From Actinomycetota bacterium (GTDB lineage Bacteria; Actinomycetota; Actinomycetes; JACCUZ01): a stretch of DNA of 13,336 nt. The notes beneath the pieces were generated by a model, which did not search any database, was not told where the DNA came from, and saw only the letters and a list, made by a program, of their open reading frames with translations. Below are positions 13,077 to 13,336 of the stretch, piece by piece. How positions within the stretch are numbered: position 1 is the first letter of the stretch; each line of letters opens with the position of its first letter. The position numbers and the translations under genes were made by a program. The DNA is taken from the NCBI GenBank assembly GCA_030841195.1, contig JAVEDA010000211.1:1-13336 (forward strand), given 5' to 3'.

Positions 13077-13336
13077 ATGCCCGTCCTCTTCGCCCTCGCC
13101 GCCGTGCTGTCCACCGGGCTCGGCGGGGTGGTGGCGCTGCGCAGCAGGGACCGGCTGCACCTGGTCCTCGGGTTCGCGGCCGGGGTCATGCTGGGTCTGG
13201 TCGCCTTCGACCTGCTGCCCGAGCTGTTCGAGCTGTCGGATGCCGTCTTCCTAGGGGTGCCGACCGTGATGGTGGCGTTCGCGGCCGGCTTCCTGGTGCT
13301 GCACTTCGTCGAGCGCTCGGTCGCCATGCACGGCGC
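13077..13336 (+). CDS. ZIP-family metal (zinc) transporter, N-terminal part
   Basis: Only the first 86 codons are in the window; the gene continues to the right. Three membrane helices are visible: residues about 2-22 (PVLFALAAVLSTGLGGVVAL), about 28-48 (HLVLGFAAGVMLGLVAFDLL) and about 58-78 (GVPTVMVAFAAGFLVLHFVE). LGFAAGVMLGLVAFDLLPE and GFLVLHFVERSVAMH are typical of bacterial ZIP transporters of the ZupT/GufA group, which bring zinc or other divalent metals into the cytosol. The ATG is set by a -10 hexamer six bases upstream and no ribosome site is present. A Zur-like palindrome just upstream indicates induction when zinc is scarce, supporting zinc as substrate. It is divergent from the ABM gene. 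Confidence 0.87.
   Translation, partial: MPVLFALAAVLSTGLGGVVALRSRDRLHLVLGFAAGVMLGLVAFDLLPELFELSDAVFLGVPTVMVAFAAGFLVLHFVERSVAMHG

Overview
This is chromosomal-looking DNA from a high-GC Gram-positive bacterium. Strong GC bias at codon third positions, frequent GTG starts, Tat and Sec exported enzymes, promoters with only a TANNNT -10 that run straight into a start codon, and a single-chain class II glycyl-tRNA synthetase all point to an actinobacterium. The Nocardioides/Kribbella side of the phylum is a guess. I see no phage, transposon, CRISPR, tRNA or rRNA, so this looks like ordinary core and near-core genome.

Layout. Position 1-560 (minus) is the N-terminal part of a peptide-type ABC transporter solute-binding protein. 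Divergent from it, 717-2810 (plus) is an S9A serine peptidase of the oligopeptidase B type (ptrB). A minus-strand block runs from 8872 down to 2824: a secreted lysyl-oxidase-family copper enzyme, a Tat-exported PQQ-type sugar dehydrogenase-like beta-propeller, dusB (tRNA dihydrouridine synthase), a 153-residue unknown protein overlapping dusB, then a secreted Asp-box (BNR) propeller protein and a small lipoprotein whose start codon directly follows the propeller gene's stop.

From 9028 to 10041 there is a small predicted membrane protein, an OhrR-like MarR regulator (minus) and a divergent 67-residue CPxC protein. The 40-bp gap between the last two holds an OhrR-type operator. A long hairpin (9964-10026) separates this unit from the next minus-strand block: an ABM-domain protein, glyS and an APH-fold kinase. 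The right edge carries the start of a ZIP-family metal transporter (plus), divergent from the ABM gene across a 62-bp gap holding a Zur-like palindrome.

The most interesting signals are regulatory. Four start codons (717, 9756, 13014 and 13077) lie exactly six bases after a TANNNT hexamer, which predicts leaderless mRNAs. Two of these promoters overlap palindromes matching known stress or metal regulators (OhrR-like and Zur-like). The OhrR-like regulator faces an unrecognised CPxC mini-protein rather than the usual ohr peroxidase, and its sensing pocket has a Tyr-to-His change. The other notable unit is the adjacent pair of exported quinone-cofactor-type enzymes, lysyl oxidase and PQQ-dehydrogenase-like.
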